Shown here: in pieces, positions 51,799-61,165 of the stretch
Layout of the letters: every line of letters starts with the position of its first letter
How positions within the stretch are numbered: the first letter of the stretch is position 1
Source: an uncultured Muribaculaceae bacterium
Lineage (GTDB): Bacteria; Bacteroidota; Bacteroidia; Bacteroidales; Muribaculaceae
Length of the DNA stretch: 64,000 nucleotides
Direction of reading: 5' to 3'
NCBI GenBank assembly: GCA_910586565.1
Contig: CAJUIT010000013.1
Coordinates: 1 to 64,000, forward strand
Position numbers and translations under genes: made by a program
Notes under the pieces: generated by a model
Databases searched by the model: none
The model's input: the letters and a program-made list of their open reading frames with translations, nothing else
What the model was told of the DNA's origin: nothing

Positions 51799-54552
51799 AT
51801 GGCAAAGAAGACAAAATCATATTCTCAAGTAACGGCAACTGATGATTTGGAGAGGTTAGGACAGAGGGGCACCTCTGCCTCTGACTTCGTTTTCGAGCTG
51901 TTGCGCATCTTTGCTGGATATGGCGATGGGCAGATTCGACGTACCAAAGAAGGACCCGGCAACCTTGCCAATGATGGGCAGACAACTCTCATTAAGAATC
52001 TTATCGCTTATCGCCCTGCTACGGTCAATTCCATTACGTGCGATTGCTCAGGAATATATGATGTTGTCAACTCCATGCGCAATGAGTCAAAGATTACCAA
52101 AGCTAATCCTCGACTCTACGTAGCGAGCAACGGAGTGTATGTCGTGGCATACGATCCGAAAGAGAACGATTGGTACGAAAACCGTATTGAGCTGCTGTGG
52201 AAAGACTTCGAGTTTTTCACGCCATTGGCCGGTATTGAAAAAATTCAATACACCCAGGATGCCGAAGCGGATGTGAAGGCTGCTGATAAAATGGCTAAAC
52301 TTTTTGACAAGATTAGAAGAGACAACGATATTCGCCACCCGGAGACAATTCATGCATTGAATATCTTTATGTCGCGGTTGCTGTTCTGCTTTTTTGCCGA
52401 GGATACCGACTTATTTCCGGGTGAGAATCTCTTTACGAACACCCTCAAGACTCACACCAAAGAAGACGGTTCAGACCTTGCAGAATTTATTGACCGAGCA
52501 TTTCTTGCAATGTCAACCAATGACTCAGCGGTGCTTGATACTCTGCCCCAACTCTACAAAGTGTTCCCATTCGTTAATGGCGGACTGTTCAAAGACCGTT
52601 ATCCCATTCCCGTGCTGTCGCGCCTTGCACGCACGTTGATTATCAACTGCGGTGAGTACAACTGGCGCGAAATCAATCCCGATATTTTCGGTTCGATGAT
52701 TCAGGCTGTCGTCACACCTGAACAGCGAGCCGGACTCGGTATGCACTATACCTCTGTGCCTAATATTGAGAAAGTAATCCGTCCTCTTTTCCTTGACTCG
52801 CTTGAAGAAGAATTTGAAGCAGCCTGTGCTGAGGCTCGCGAGAAGATAGCCAAGCGCGTTCACCCGGACCGTGCAACAGCGCGTTTGCGCGGTCTTCTCA
52901 CTCGCCTATCCAATATCAAATTCTTTGACCCCGCTTGCGGTAGCGGCAATTTTCTTATTATCTCGTATAAACGACTGCGCGAACTCGAAATCCGCATTTG
53001 GAAAGCAATGAGGGATATTGCCAATATTGCTATACTGCCGTTCCCTAATATTACGCTTACTCAGTTTTATGGCATAGAACTTGACGACTACGCTTGCGAT
53101 ACCGCAACGCTTTCGTTGTGGCTCGCCGAGCATCAAATGAACGTAAAGTTTCAACAAGAACTCTATGTGCTACCCGAAACTCTACCACTGAAGCCATCCG
53201 GCCATATCGTTTGCGGGAATGCCTGTCGCCTTGACTGGGATGCCGTCTGCCCTCACACCTCCGACGATGAAGTCTACATCATGGGCAACCCTCCATATCT
53301 CGGAAGCAAATTGCAGGACGATGCGCAGAAAGATGACATGCAAATTGCAATGCAGGGTACAGATTCGGCTAAAACAGTTGATTACATAGCTGCGTGGTTT
53401 TGGAAAGGCGCTCAGTATATTCAGGGAACAAAAGCAAAGTATGCCTTTGTAACCACTAATTCAATAAGTCAAGGCGAGCAGGTCGCAATGTTATGGAAGC
53501 CAATCTTTGACCTTGGACTCGAAATATTCTTTGCACGCACTTCTTTCAAGTGGAGTAATAATGCGAAATACAATGCTGCCGTGACAGTTGCAATAATTGG
53601 GGTGCAAAACAAAGATAAAACCCGCAAACTTTTATTCCGTGAACGAGAAAATATTGCGATACAAGTTGATAATATCAATCCTTATTTATCGGCTTCAGAT
53701 AATGTAATTGTTACAAAAACTTACTCCATTCCAAAAGGTTTACCCAAGGCTGAGTTTGGGTGTATGCCGTATGATAAAGGTAATCTCTTACTGAACGAAA
53801 CTGAGAAGGACGAGATAATAGAATCCCACCATGAAGCTATTAGCATCATTAAGCGCATCATAGGTTCGCAGGAGTTTATCAACGACATTAAACGTTATTG
53901 CCTGTGGATAGACGATGACCAAAGAGCGCTTGCTGAATCTATCCCACAAATCAACACGCGGATATTAGCAACTGCAAATTTTAGACTCCATGAAAGTAAA
54001 GATGGAGCCTCTTTGGCTGACCGCCCTCATCAGTTTAGAGAACATTACGTTATCACAGAAGATAGCAAGGGGAAAGTAATTATACCCCGTGTTTCATCGG
54101 AGCGCCGAGAATATATTCCAATCGGATATGTCGACAAGGACACTATTATCTCAGATTCTGCGTTTGCAGTTTATGATGCAGAGCTGTGGCTGTTTGCGTT
54201 GCTGACATCAAAAATGCATAATCTTTGGGTAAGAGCTGTTGGTGGATCTCTTGAGACTCGTATCCGTTATTCAGCAACGTTATGCTACAACACCTTCCCT
54301 TTCCCAAAATTAACACCGGTACAGAAGGAGGAATTGGAGGAGTTAGCGCAGGAAATTCTCAATTTACGCGACGAAAACTTCGATATGACACTCGGTGAAA
54401 TGTATAATCCTGAATCGATGCCCGAAGAGCTACGCGAGGCGCACCATCGCCTTGACCTCGCAGTGGAGCGCATCTACCGCCAAGAACCATTCACTTCCGA
54501 CGAAGAACGCCTCGAACACCTTTTCAAACTCTACGCAAAAATAACAAGATAA
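51799..54552 (+). CDS. Class I adenine-type DNA methyltransferase, MmeI-group relative
   Basis: This 917-residue protein carries the SAM-binding motif F-D-P-A-C-G-S-G-N-F near residues 374-384 and the catalytic N-P-P-Y at 497-500, so it is a gamma-type N6-adenine methyltransferase. The helical region before it (IFMSRLLFCFFAEDTDLF) and the region after it (target recognition at about 600-820) match the MmeI/YeeA-like large methyltransferases. The first 170 residues differ from MmeI proteins, and I see no D...E-x-K nuclease triad. It probably only modifies DNA, with cleavage supplied by other genes of the operon. It is followed one base later by the AbiJ_NTD4-type gene. Confidence 0.88.
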   Translation: MAKKTKSYSQVTATDDLERLGQRGTSASDFVFELLRIFAGYGDGQIRRTKEGPGNLANDGQTTLIKNLIAYRPATVNSITCDCSGIYDVVNSMRNESKITKANPRLYVASNGVYVVAYDPKENDWYENRIELLWKDFEFFTPLAGIEKIQYTQDAEADVKAADKMAKLFDKIRRDNDIRHPETIHALNIFMSRLLFCFFAEDTDLFPGENLFTNTLKTHTKEDGSDLAEFIDRAFLAMSTNDSAVLDTLPQLYKVFPFVNGGLFKDRYPIPVLSRLARTLIINCGEYNWREINPDIFGSMIQAVVTPEQRAGLGMHYTSVPNIEKVIRPLFLDSLEEEFEAACAEAREKIAKRVHPDRATARLRGLLTRLSNIKFFDPACGSGNFLIISYKRLRELEIRIWKAMRDIANIAILPFPNITLTQFYGIELDDYACDTATLSLWLAEHQMNVKFQQELYVLPETLPLKPSGHIVCGNACRLDWDAVCPHTSDDEVYIMGNPPYLGSKLQDDAQKDDMQIAMQGTDSAKTVDYIAAWFWKGAQYIQGTKAKYAFVTTNSISQGEQVAMLWKPIFDLGLEIFFARTSFKWSNNAKYNAAVTVAIIGVQNKDKTRKLLFRERENIAIQVDNINPYLSASDNVIVTKTYSIPKGLPKAEFGCMPYDKGNLLLNETEKDEIIESHHEAISIIKRIIGSQEFINDIKRYCLWIDDDQRALAESIPQINTRILATANFRLHESKDGASLADRPHQFREHYVITEDSKGKVIIPRVSSERREYIPIGYVDKDTIISDSAFAVYDAELWLFALLTSKMHNLWVRAVGGSLETRIRYSATLCYNTFPFPKLTPVQKEELEELAQEILNLRDENFDMTLGEMYNPESMPEELREAHHRLDLAVERIYRQEPFTSDEERLEHLFKLYAKITR

Positions 54553-54553
54553 A

Positions 54554-55366
54554 ATGGGATATAAGCCTTTTTCAAATCGTAATAGATATGTGTCAAGTGA
54601 TGACTGCCTTATTACGGAGTCACTACCTAGCCACATTATGAATTCAATCCATAATTGTTTCACTGATTTATTTGTAAAATATAATATTTGGCCGTCATAC
54701 TATCCGAATATAGAAAAGGATTTTGCACGATATTATTTAAATCTCAGAATTGGTAACGACATAAATCCGTTGCAATATGTAGATATAGATGGACTAGAGT
54801 GGTATGAGCGAATTGACATATTCGAATGGACATTTATTTATCTGTACGATAATCTAGGAGCTGAATATATTGAATCCCTTAACCAATGTATTATGAACCT
54901 CAATAAGGAATTCGAGCGACTTCATTACGCATATAGAGTAATTGCCGGACTTTTTATAGAAGTTATTTCCACTTCTGAACTATTAGCTATTGATGACGCT
55001 CTTTCTGTTCCTGATGCTAATGTAAAAACGCACCTACAGCAAGCAATTCGCCTTATTTCTCCATCGCAAATAACTCCAGATTATAGAAATTCAATAAAGG
55101 AATCCATTTCAGCTGTTGAGGCTTATTGTAGAGATTTAACTCATGAATCAACTTTAGATAGAGCAATTCCAAAATTATCGTTACATCCTCAAATTAGGCA
55201 ATCTATATTCGATTTATATTGCTACACTAATGATAAGAAGAGTGGGGCTAGACATGCTTGGATGGATCAAACGAATCCGCCAACGCATGATGAGGCAATA
55301 TTTATACTGGTCTCGGCAAGTAATTTTGTTAATTATTTAACAAAATTACATAGCAAATCTGTCTAA
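54554..55366 (+). CDS. AbiJ_NTD4-type protein
   Basis: This 270-residue protein has the beginning P-F-S-N-R-N-R-Y...ITESLPSHIMNSIHNCF and a C-terminal R-N-S-I-K-E-S-I-S-A-V-E-A-Y-C-R...SGARHAWMD region. Together they resemble the AbiJ_NTD4 family found in abortive-infection and other defence proteins. In longer family members the domain is fused to an effector; here no effector domain is attached. It begins one base after the methyltransferase stop, so translation is coupled. It may regulate or sense for the operon, or be an independent defence gene. Confidence 0.62.
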   Translation: MGYKPFSNRNRYVSSDDCLITESLPSHIMNSIHNCFTDLFVKYNIWPSYYPNIEKDFARYYLNLRIGNDINPLQYVDIDGLEWYERIDIFEWTFIYLYDNLGAEYIESLNQCIMNLNKEFERLHYAYRVIAGLFIEVISTSELLAIDDALSVPDANVKTHLQQAIRLISPSQITPDYRNSIKESISAVEAYCRDLTHESTLDRAIPKLSLHPQIRQSIFDLYCYTNDKKSGARHAWMDQTNPPTHDEAIFILVSASNFVNYLTKLHSKSV

Positions 55367-55381
55367 GTGAATAATTACTAC

Positions 55382-55432
55382 ATGATAACTAACTTCGTTG
55401 AAGTGCGATTATGTTCAAACGGGCAAATCAAA
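55382..55432 (+). pseudogene. Decayed second copy of the helicase start
   Basis: The sequence after the ATG reads M-I-T-N-F-V-E-V-R, against M-T-N-L-V-E-V-Q at the start of the helicase gene (56917). At DNA level about 50 bases align with roughly 75-80 percent identity, one 3-base and one 1-base indel. The 1-base change puts the remainder out of frame. It looks like the left-over first codons of a helicase gene, separated from the live copy by the AlbA_2 gene. Confidence 0.6.
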
Positions 55433-55472
55433 AAATTAATATCTCCTATTACACACATAAGATGCATCAAAT

Positions 55473-56924
55473 ATGATATCGAAAAAAGAAATACAGCGTT
55501 TGCTCAGTGATTTAGAGAGCGATCGGGTCGAGCGCACTATCTCCATTGATAAAATGGATAAATTCGGAGAAGCAATATGCTCGTTTTCAAATGATCTTCC
55601 TGATTATCAAAAACCGGGATACCTCATTATCGGTGCTGATGATAAGACAGGTAAAGTAGTGCCAATAAAAATCACAGATGCACTACTAAAGAATATTGCC
55701 TCAATAAGAACGGAGGGTAACATCCAACCTCAGCCATCTATGAGTGTTGAAAAAGTTGAATTGGATGACGGACCGGTTGTAGTTGTTGAAGTACAACCGG
55801 CCCACTTTCCTCCTGTAAAATATAAAGGGAAAATATGTGTGCGTGTCGGCCCGCGCAGAGGAGTGGCAAATGAGGATGATGAGCGAAAACTATATGAAAA
55901 GCGGGCTTCTCATGTGCAAACTTTTGATGCAATGCCATGTTTAGGTGGCTCGTTAGAAGATCTTGATATTCGATTATTTCGTCAAATCTATTTACAAAAG
56001 GCCTATCCTGAGGATGTAATTGAAAATGACAAGCGAGATGTTAGATTTCAACTTCAGTCATTGGGCTTTTATGATATGAAGCATGACTGTCCAACTTATG
56101 CCGGCATTTTGATGTTTGGTAATAATGTGGAACGTCGTTTGCCTGGAGCTTATGTGCAATATGTGCGTTTTAGTGGTAAAGGTCGAGGTGCGGATATAGC
56201 GAGTGATTATAAGTTTTCAGGAAATCTTATGACAGTCCTGAATCAACTTGATACTTTTGTCTCAACCACAATCGCAAAAAAAAGACCGGTTCCAGTAAGT
56301 GCACTAAGAGAGGAAAATGTTTTTGAATATCCTTCCTGGGCTATACGAGAATTACTCATGAATGCGGTATGCCACCGTGACTACGAAGGAAATGGTCCTA
56401 TTCAATTTTATCAATACGACGATAGAATAGAAATATTAAACCCCGGAGGTTTATATGGTAAGGCGAATCCACGCAATTTCCCCTGGGTCAACGACTATCG
56501 TAATGGAGTAGTGGCTGAAGCCATGAAGGTTATAGGCTTTGTAAACCGCTTCAGCCGTGGAGTACAACGAGTTCAGGAAGAATTAAAGGCAAATGGAAAT
56601 GAAGAGGCCGACTTTAATCTTGATCTTGAAACCGCATTCCTTGTTAAAGTCAATGTATCTAAAAGCTCTTTTGTTTCAAAAGGTGAAACAAAGAATGAAA
56701 CAAAGAATGAAACAAAGAATGTAAGTAAGGGTGCTACCGCTGTTTATAAAGCTATTGTTTCTTTCCCAAATGAGACAAGGGCTCAACTTATCATTCGTCT
56801 TAACCTCTCCGAATCAACTATAAATCGTGCAATATCAGAATTGAAACAAAAGGGCATAATTGAGCGGCAAGGAGGGAAACGATACGGATATTGGAGAATT
56901 CTAAATAAGATTGACAATGACTAA
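55473..56924 (+). CDS. AlbA_2/Schlafen-type ATP-binding protein
   Basis: This 483-residue protein has an N-terminal AlbA_2 (Schlafen-like) domain at about residues 12-140, with E-S-D-R-V-E-R at 15-21 where many relatives have an E-F-K motif, and FSNDLPDYQKPGYLIIGADD. A GHKL-type ATPase region follows (PSWAIRELLMNAVCHRDYEG; RIEILNPGGLYG). The C-terminal winged helix (RAQLIIRLNLSESTINRAISELKQKGIIER) suggests DNA binding. A 12-base unit repeated three times (56685-56720) gives a Lys-Asn-Glu-Thr hinge. Its stop overlaps the helicase start by eight bases. The remnant at 55382 suggests that it was inserted into the operon. Confidence 0.85.
   Translation: MISKKEIQRLLSDLESDRVERTISIDKMDKFGEAICSFSNDLPDYQKPGYLIIGADDKTGKVVPIKITDALLKNIASIRTEGNIQPQPSMSVEKVELDDGPVVVVEVQPAHFPPVKYKGKICVRVGPRRGVANEDDERKLYEKRASHVQTFDAMPCLGGSLEDLDIRLFRQIYLQKAYPEDVIENDKRDVRFQLQSLGFYDMKHDCPTYAGILMFGNNVERRLPGAYVQYVRFSGKGRGADIASDYKFSGNLMTVLNQLDTFVSTTIAKKRPVPVSALREENVFEYPSWAIRELLMNAVCHRDYEGNGPIQFYQYDDRIEILNPGGLYGKANPRNFPWVNDYRNGVVAEAMKVIGFVNRFSRGVQRVQEELKANGNEEADFNLDLETAFLVKVNVSKSSFVSKGETKNETKNETKNVSKGATAVYKAIVSFPNETRAQLIIRLNLSESTINRAISELKQKGIIERQGGKRYGYWRILNKIDND
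56685..56720 (+). repeat. 12-base tandem repeat inside the AlbA_2 gene
   Basis: GAAACAAAGAAT is repeated three times exactly, encoding Glu-Thr-Lys-Asn units. A change in copy number keeps the reading frame and would alter hinge length. Confidence 0.9.
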
Positions 56925-58881
56925 TCTCGTAGAAGTACAATATGCCCAAACAGGCAAGTCAAGTCATACCAACAAACTCGGTATGCGCGAAATGCAGGCA
57001 ATGGTTTATGCGCAGCGCAATCGGCAACATTTGCTAGTAAAGGCACCCCCGGCTTCGGGAAAGAGCCGTGCAATGATGTTTGTTGCTATCGACAAACTTG
57101 TCAATCAAGGCGTGAAGAAAGTAATTGTTGCTGTGCCGCAACAAAATATCGGTCGTAGTTTCAAGGATACACCTCTAAAGAAATTTGGTTTCTTTGAAGA
57201 TTGGCGAGTCGCTCCATATTGGAACTTATGCTTGAATGCTGGAAGTGAGTACTCAAAGAAATCGGTAGTGCGGGAGTTTATTGACCACCCGACTGCCACA
57301 AAGTTAGTATGCACACATGTTACGCTCCTAAATTCGCTTAATGGCATTGACGCTCGCAAGCTCGATAACGTATTCTTTGGTATTGACGAGTTTCATCATG
57401 GCTCTGCTGACGAGGATAACCGCCTTGGCACGCTAATTCGCCGACTTCTCAATGAGACATCAGCACATATTCTCGCTATGACCGGCTCATACTTTCGTGG
57501 CGATGCAGTGCCCGTGATGCGGCCTGAAGATGAAGCTCGTTTTCAACCAACTATAAATTACAATTATTATCAGCAGCTCAACGGCTATAAGTGGCTTAAA
57601 AGTCTCGGTATTGGCTACAGCTTTTTTCAGGGCAATTACCTGACGGCAATCCCCGATGTACTCGACACCACCAAGAAAACACTAATCCATATTCCGCACC
57701 CCAACAGCAAGACCGGCGCGTTTATGAATAAACACGATCAGGTAGCGGAAATACTAAGATACATTGGAGCGGTTGTAGACCGCGATTATAACCATTACTT
57801 ATATAAAGTAAAAACTCCCGACGGCAGAATCTTAACCGTAGGAAATCTCGTTGAAGATAAGAAAGAGCAACGCGATGCCTTGCAAAGCTATCTTCAACGA
57901 ATGAATAGCCGCGACTCGCTCGACATCCTTATTGCGCTCGGTACAGCTAAGGAGGGATTCGACTGGGAATGGTGCGAACACTGTATCACCATTGGCATTC
58001 GTGCATCGCTCACCGAAGTGGTGCAGATTATCGGACGTTGCACGCGCGACTGCGAGGGGAAGACTCACGCTCAGTTCACTAACCTTATCCCGTGTCCAGA
58101 CGCTGTCCAAGACGATGTGGCTATGGCAGTAAACGATTTCCTCAAAGCCATATCAGCATCGCTCCTTATGGAGCAAGTTATGGCTCCAAAATGGAACTTC
58201 AAGACCAAACCCGATGAAGATAAGCCGGAAAAGTCGGGAATATCTAACGAAGATGAGCATGTGATTGAGGTTAAAGGCTTACCGACCCTTAACGATAAAA
58301 CAAAAGCTATCGTAGAAAGCGACCTTGATACATTGGTCGCTACTACGCTTTCGGATAAGAATATTCGTGAGGCTATCATAGGCGAGGGGATGGCAGAGAT
58401 GATTACCGAAGTCTATATCCCGAAAATAATACGCGACACCTATCCCGACCTTACAGAAGAAGAAGTCGACGCTGTAGCCCAACATACTATTCTCACCATT
58501 GCTACACAAGGTGAACAGGTTACGGTTGATGATACAGGCAATAAGTTCATCAAAATTGCCAACAAATTTGTCAATCTTAATGACCTCGACATCAATCTTA
58601 TTGCCGGGATAAATCCGTTCCAGAGGGCATACGAAGTGGTTTCCAAGTCGCTCACTCCTGAAACACTTCGTACCATTCAATACGTCATAGAGGATAAACG
58701 TTCAGAACATCTTACCGATGAGGAAGCCATCCTCTTGTTCACTAAATATCTTCCCAAATGGCGTGAAGAAAATCCTGGAAAAGATAAGCCCGAAATTACA
58801 GATGGTGACCCGACGGCTCGCCGTATTGCGATGGCTATCGAACATCTGAGAAACCTAAAACGCCGTAAACTCGCTCAATAA
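56917..58881 (+). CDS. SF2 DEAD/DEAH-type helicase of the defence operon
   Basis: This 654-residue helicase/translocase has Walker A A-P-P-A-S-G-K-S at residues 43-50, motif II D-E-F-H at 157-160, motif III M-T-G-S, motif V K-E-G-F-D-W, and motif VI Q-I-I-G-R-C-T-R at 370-377. About 250 C-terminal residues are of unknown fold. The layout matches restriction-type translocases that pump DNA. The ATG at 56917 overlaps the previous stop by eight bases, so translation is coupled. The GIY-YIG gene follows after two bases, pointing to a joint role with it and the methyltransferase. Confidence 0.9.
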   Translation: MTNLVEVQYAQTGKSSHTNKLGMREMQAMVYAQRNRQHLLVKAPPASGKSRAMMFVAIDKLVNQGVKKVIVAVPQQNIGRSFKDTPLKKFGFFEDWRVAPYWNLCLNAGSEYSKKSVVREFIDHPTATKLVCTHVTLLNSLNGIDARKLDNVFFGIDEFHHGSADEDNRLGTLIRRLLNETSAHILAMTGSYFRGDAVPVMRPEDEARFQPTINYNYYQQLNGYKWLKSLGIGYSFFQGNYLTAIPDVLDTTKKTLIHIPHPNSKTGAFMNKHDQVAEILRYIGAVVDRDYNHYLYKVKTPDGRILTVGNLVEDKKEQRDALQSYLQRMNSRDSLDILIALGTAKEGFDWEWCEHCITIGIRASLTEVVQIIGRCTRDCEGKTHAQFTNLIPCPDAVQDDVAMAVNDFLKAISASLLMEQVMAPKWNFKTKPDEDKPEKSGISNEDEHVIEVKGLPTLNDKTKAIVESDLDTLVATTLSDKNIREAIIGEGMAEMITEVYIPKIIRDTYPDLTEEEVDAVAQHTILTIATQGEQVTVDDTGNKFIKIANKFVNLNDLDINLIAGINPFQRAYEVVSKSLTPETLRTIQYVIEDKRSEHLTDEEAILLFTKYLPKWREENPGKDKPEITDGDPTARRIAMAIEHLRNLKRRKLAQ

Positions 58882-58883
58882 CA

Positions 58884-60074
58884 ATGATAAACTGGGAGAA
58901 AGAACTTGAACGGATTTTTGAAGACCCATTGTTGGCTGATGTGGTTGCACCAAGACGGCGCACCACTTCATCTGACCGTCTGATTGCCGGCTTTCAGGAA
59001 ATATTAGATTTCTACGAAACAAATGGTCGCTTGCCCGAGGGCAGCGGGGAGGAAAAATCGCTTTTTCATAAGTGGAGAGGCATACTAAAGAAGGAATCAA
59101 GTGTGCAACGTTGCCGCCCATTTGATACTTTCGGCATACTTCCGCAGGGACCTCAGGGGGTCGAAGAATCCGAGGTTATGTATCAAAGAGAAATGACTGA
59201 AGACGAAAAACTCGAAGCAATTCTCAATGACCCGTTATTAGCGGATGTTCAGCCCGGGGAAGATTTAGGCTTATTTGATGTGCCGGAATATATGCGCCAA
59301 CGTTTGGAGGCAAGAAAAGAGGCTGAATATGTTGGCAAACGCAGTCCTTGTGATGATTTTGAGAAATACGCCGATGGTTTCAAAGAGATTCAACAAGGTT
59401 TGAGAACCGGTAAATATAGACTTGCGAAATTCAGTATTAAACATTTTCAGACGGGTAAATATTTTATCGAAGATGGAATTTTGGGGTATCTTGCCGGTGT
59501 TGAAAATGATGCAGTTGATAAATATGGAACTCGCGATGGTCGCACTCGAATCATCTATGAAAATGGTTCAGAGTCGGATATCAAATTTAAAACTCTTACG
59601 AAGAACTTGTCTGTTACCGGCTACTCTGTTATAGATTGTTCGGATATGACCAATGAGGAGTTAGAGCAATGTTTCACAATTACCGATAAGGATGTTGAGA
59701 GCGGCACGATTTACGTTCTCCGTTCTAAATCAACCCGTCCAGAAATTGCAGTTATTAAAGACTTATACAAAATCGGTTTTACCGTAACCTCGGTTGAAAG
59801 TCGCATTGCCAATGCTAAAAACGAGCCGACATATCTTTGTGGCGATGTAGAAATAGTAGCTACATGGAAAGTTTATAATGTAAAATCTTCGACATTCGAA
59901 GCGCTGATTCACAAACTTTTTGCATCTGTTCAGTTGCAGATAACCGTTGATGGACATCACCCCAAAGAATGGTTTATGGTACCTTTCAAAGTGATTGAAG
60001 AGGCCCTGTCAGCAATAGTTTCAGGCAAATCTATTGAATACAATGTAGGTATGCAGCGTATAATCTACCTCTAA
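58884..60074 (+). CDS. T5orf172/GIY-YIG domain protein
   Basis: This 396-residue protein has a C-terminal GIY-YIG-like domain of the T5orf172 type at about residues 272-385. G-T-I-Y-V-L-R starts at 274, Y-K-I-G-F follows at 295, then R-I-A-N-A-K, and F-E-A-L-I-H with the likely catalytic Glu. The N-terminal part contains two copies of L-E-x-I-x-x-D-P-L-L-A-D-V (about residues 8-21 and 111-124), which looks like a repeated docking motif. It is the likely nuclease of the operon. It begins two bases after the helicase stop. Confidence 0.82.
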   Translation: MINWEKELERIFEDPLLADVVAPRRRTTSSDRLIAGFQEILDFYETNGRLPEGSGEEKSLFHKWRGILKKESSVQRCRPFDTFGILPQGPQGVEESEVMYQREMTEDEKLEAILNDPLLADVQPGEDLGLFDVPEYMRQRLEARKEAEYVGKRSPCDDFEKYADGFKEIQQGLRTGKYRLAKFSIKHFQTGKYFIEDGILGYLAGVENDAVDKYGTRDGRTRIIYENGSESDIKFKTLTKNLSVTGYSVIDCSDMTNEELEQCFTITDKDVESGTIYVLRSKSTRPEIAVIKDLYKIGFTVTSVESRIANAKNEPTYLCGDVEIVATWKVYNVKSSTFEALIHKLFASVQLQITVDGHHPKEWFMVPFKVIEEALSAIVSGKSIEYNVGMQRIIYL

Positions 60075-60140
60075 CATATCTTTTAACACGAAATATATTG
60101 GTCTAATCTTACATTATAAACTGCGACATATAAGATACTC

Positions 60141-61142
60141 ATGATGGATAGCGGACATATAATACTATTTCAGACACAGGGTGGCGAGGCGAAGATTGAG
60201 GTTCGGCTTGCTAATGATTCTGTGTGGCTGACTGCCGACCAGATGGCGGAACTATTTCAACGCAACAAATCGACCATTTCAAGGCATATCAAGAATATAC
60301 TTGAAAGTGGTGAACTGCAGCGCAATTCAGTTGTTGCAGAAAATGCAACAACTGCTGCAGACGGTAAGATTTACACGGTTTCATACTATAATCTCGACAT
60401 GATTATCAGTGTGGGGTATCGTGTCAACTCACATAGGGGTGTGCAGTTCCGGCAGTGGGCTACTCAGGTGTTGAAGGAGTATATGATTAAGGGATTTGCC
60501 TTGAACGACGACCTGTTGAAGAATGCCGGACAGGGTAACTACTTTGATGAGTTGCTTTCGAGAATCCGCGACATACGGAGTTCGGAAAAGGTGTTCTACC
60601 GCAAGGTTCTTGAAATCTATGCCCTCAGTATCGACTATGATCCGCGCACGGAAACCACTCAACAGTTCTTCAAGACGGTGCAGAATAAGATGCACTTTGC
60701 TGCGCATGGCAACACTGCAGCCGAGGTTATTTATCGGCGGGCTAATGCAGAGAATGACTTTATGGGGCTGACTTCATGGCGTGGTGCATTACCAACCAGA
60801 CATGAGGCGGAGATTGCCAAGAATTATCTTTCGGAAGAGGAGGTTGATATGCTTAACCGTATCGTCAATCTATATCTTGATTTTGCAGAACTTCAGGCAA
60901 AGAGCCATGTTCCGATGTATATGAAGGATTGGATAAAGAAACTCGACGACTTCCTGAGGTTGTCAGGGAAAGAGTTGCTCACACATGCCGGGAGTGTGTC
61001 AGCAGAGGTGGCAAAACTGAAAGCTGACACAGAATTTGAGAAATTCTGCAAGCGCACCCAATATCAACTCTCGTCGGTTGAAATCCATTTCATCGAAGCT
61101 TTTGAGGCGGAGCAAAAAAGACTGCGGGCTTGCAAAAAATAA
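60141..61142 (+). CDS. RhuM family protein
   Basis: This 333-residue protein has the RhuM pattern: an N-terminal E-V-R-L-A-N-D-S-V-W-L-T-A-D-Q-M-A-E-L-F-Q-R-N-K-type helix-turn-helix with S-T-I-S-R-H-I, then YRVNSHRGVQFRQWAT. The C-terminal part (about 140-330) has the family's helical domain with FDELLSRIRDIRSSEKVFYRK. RhuM proteins are named from a Salmonella pathogenicity island; their activity is not settled, though they often lie in defence islands and may be toxin-like. It follows the GIY-YIG gene by 66 bases without a clear promoter. Confidence 0.88.
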   Translation: MMDSGHIILFQTQGGEAKIEVRLANDSVWLTADQMAELFQRNKSTISRHIKNILESGELQRNSVVAENATTAADGKIYTVSYYNLDMIISVGYRVNSHRGVQFRQWATQVLKEYMIKGFALNDDLLKNAGQGNYFDELLSRIRDIRSSEKVFYRKVLEIYALSIDYDPRTETTQQFFKTVQNKMHFAAHGNTAAEVIYRRANAENDFMGLTSWRGALPTRHEAEIAKNYLSEEEVDMLNRIVNLYLDFAELQAKSHVPMYMKDWIKKLDDFLRLSGKELLTHAGSVSAEVAKLKADTEFEKFCKRTQYQLSSVEIHFIEAFEAEQKRLRACKK

Positions 61143-61165
61143 GGATAAACGCAAATTTAACGGTT

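Noticed and set aside
55473..56924. AlbA_2 protein as an essential part of the restriction-like core
   Set aside because: The relic of the helicase start in front of it argues for a later insertion, so I treat it as accessory.
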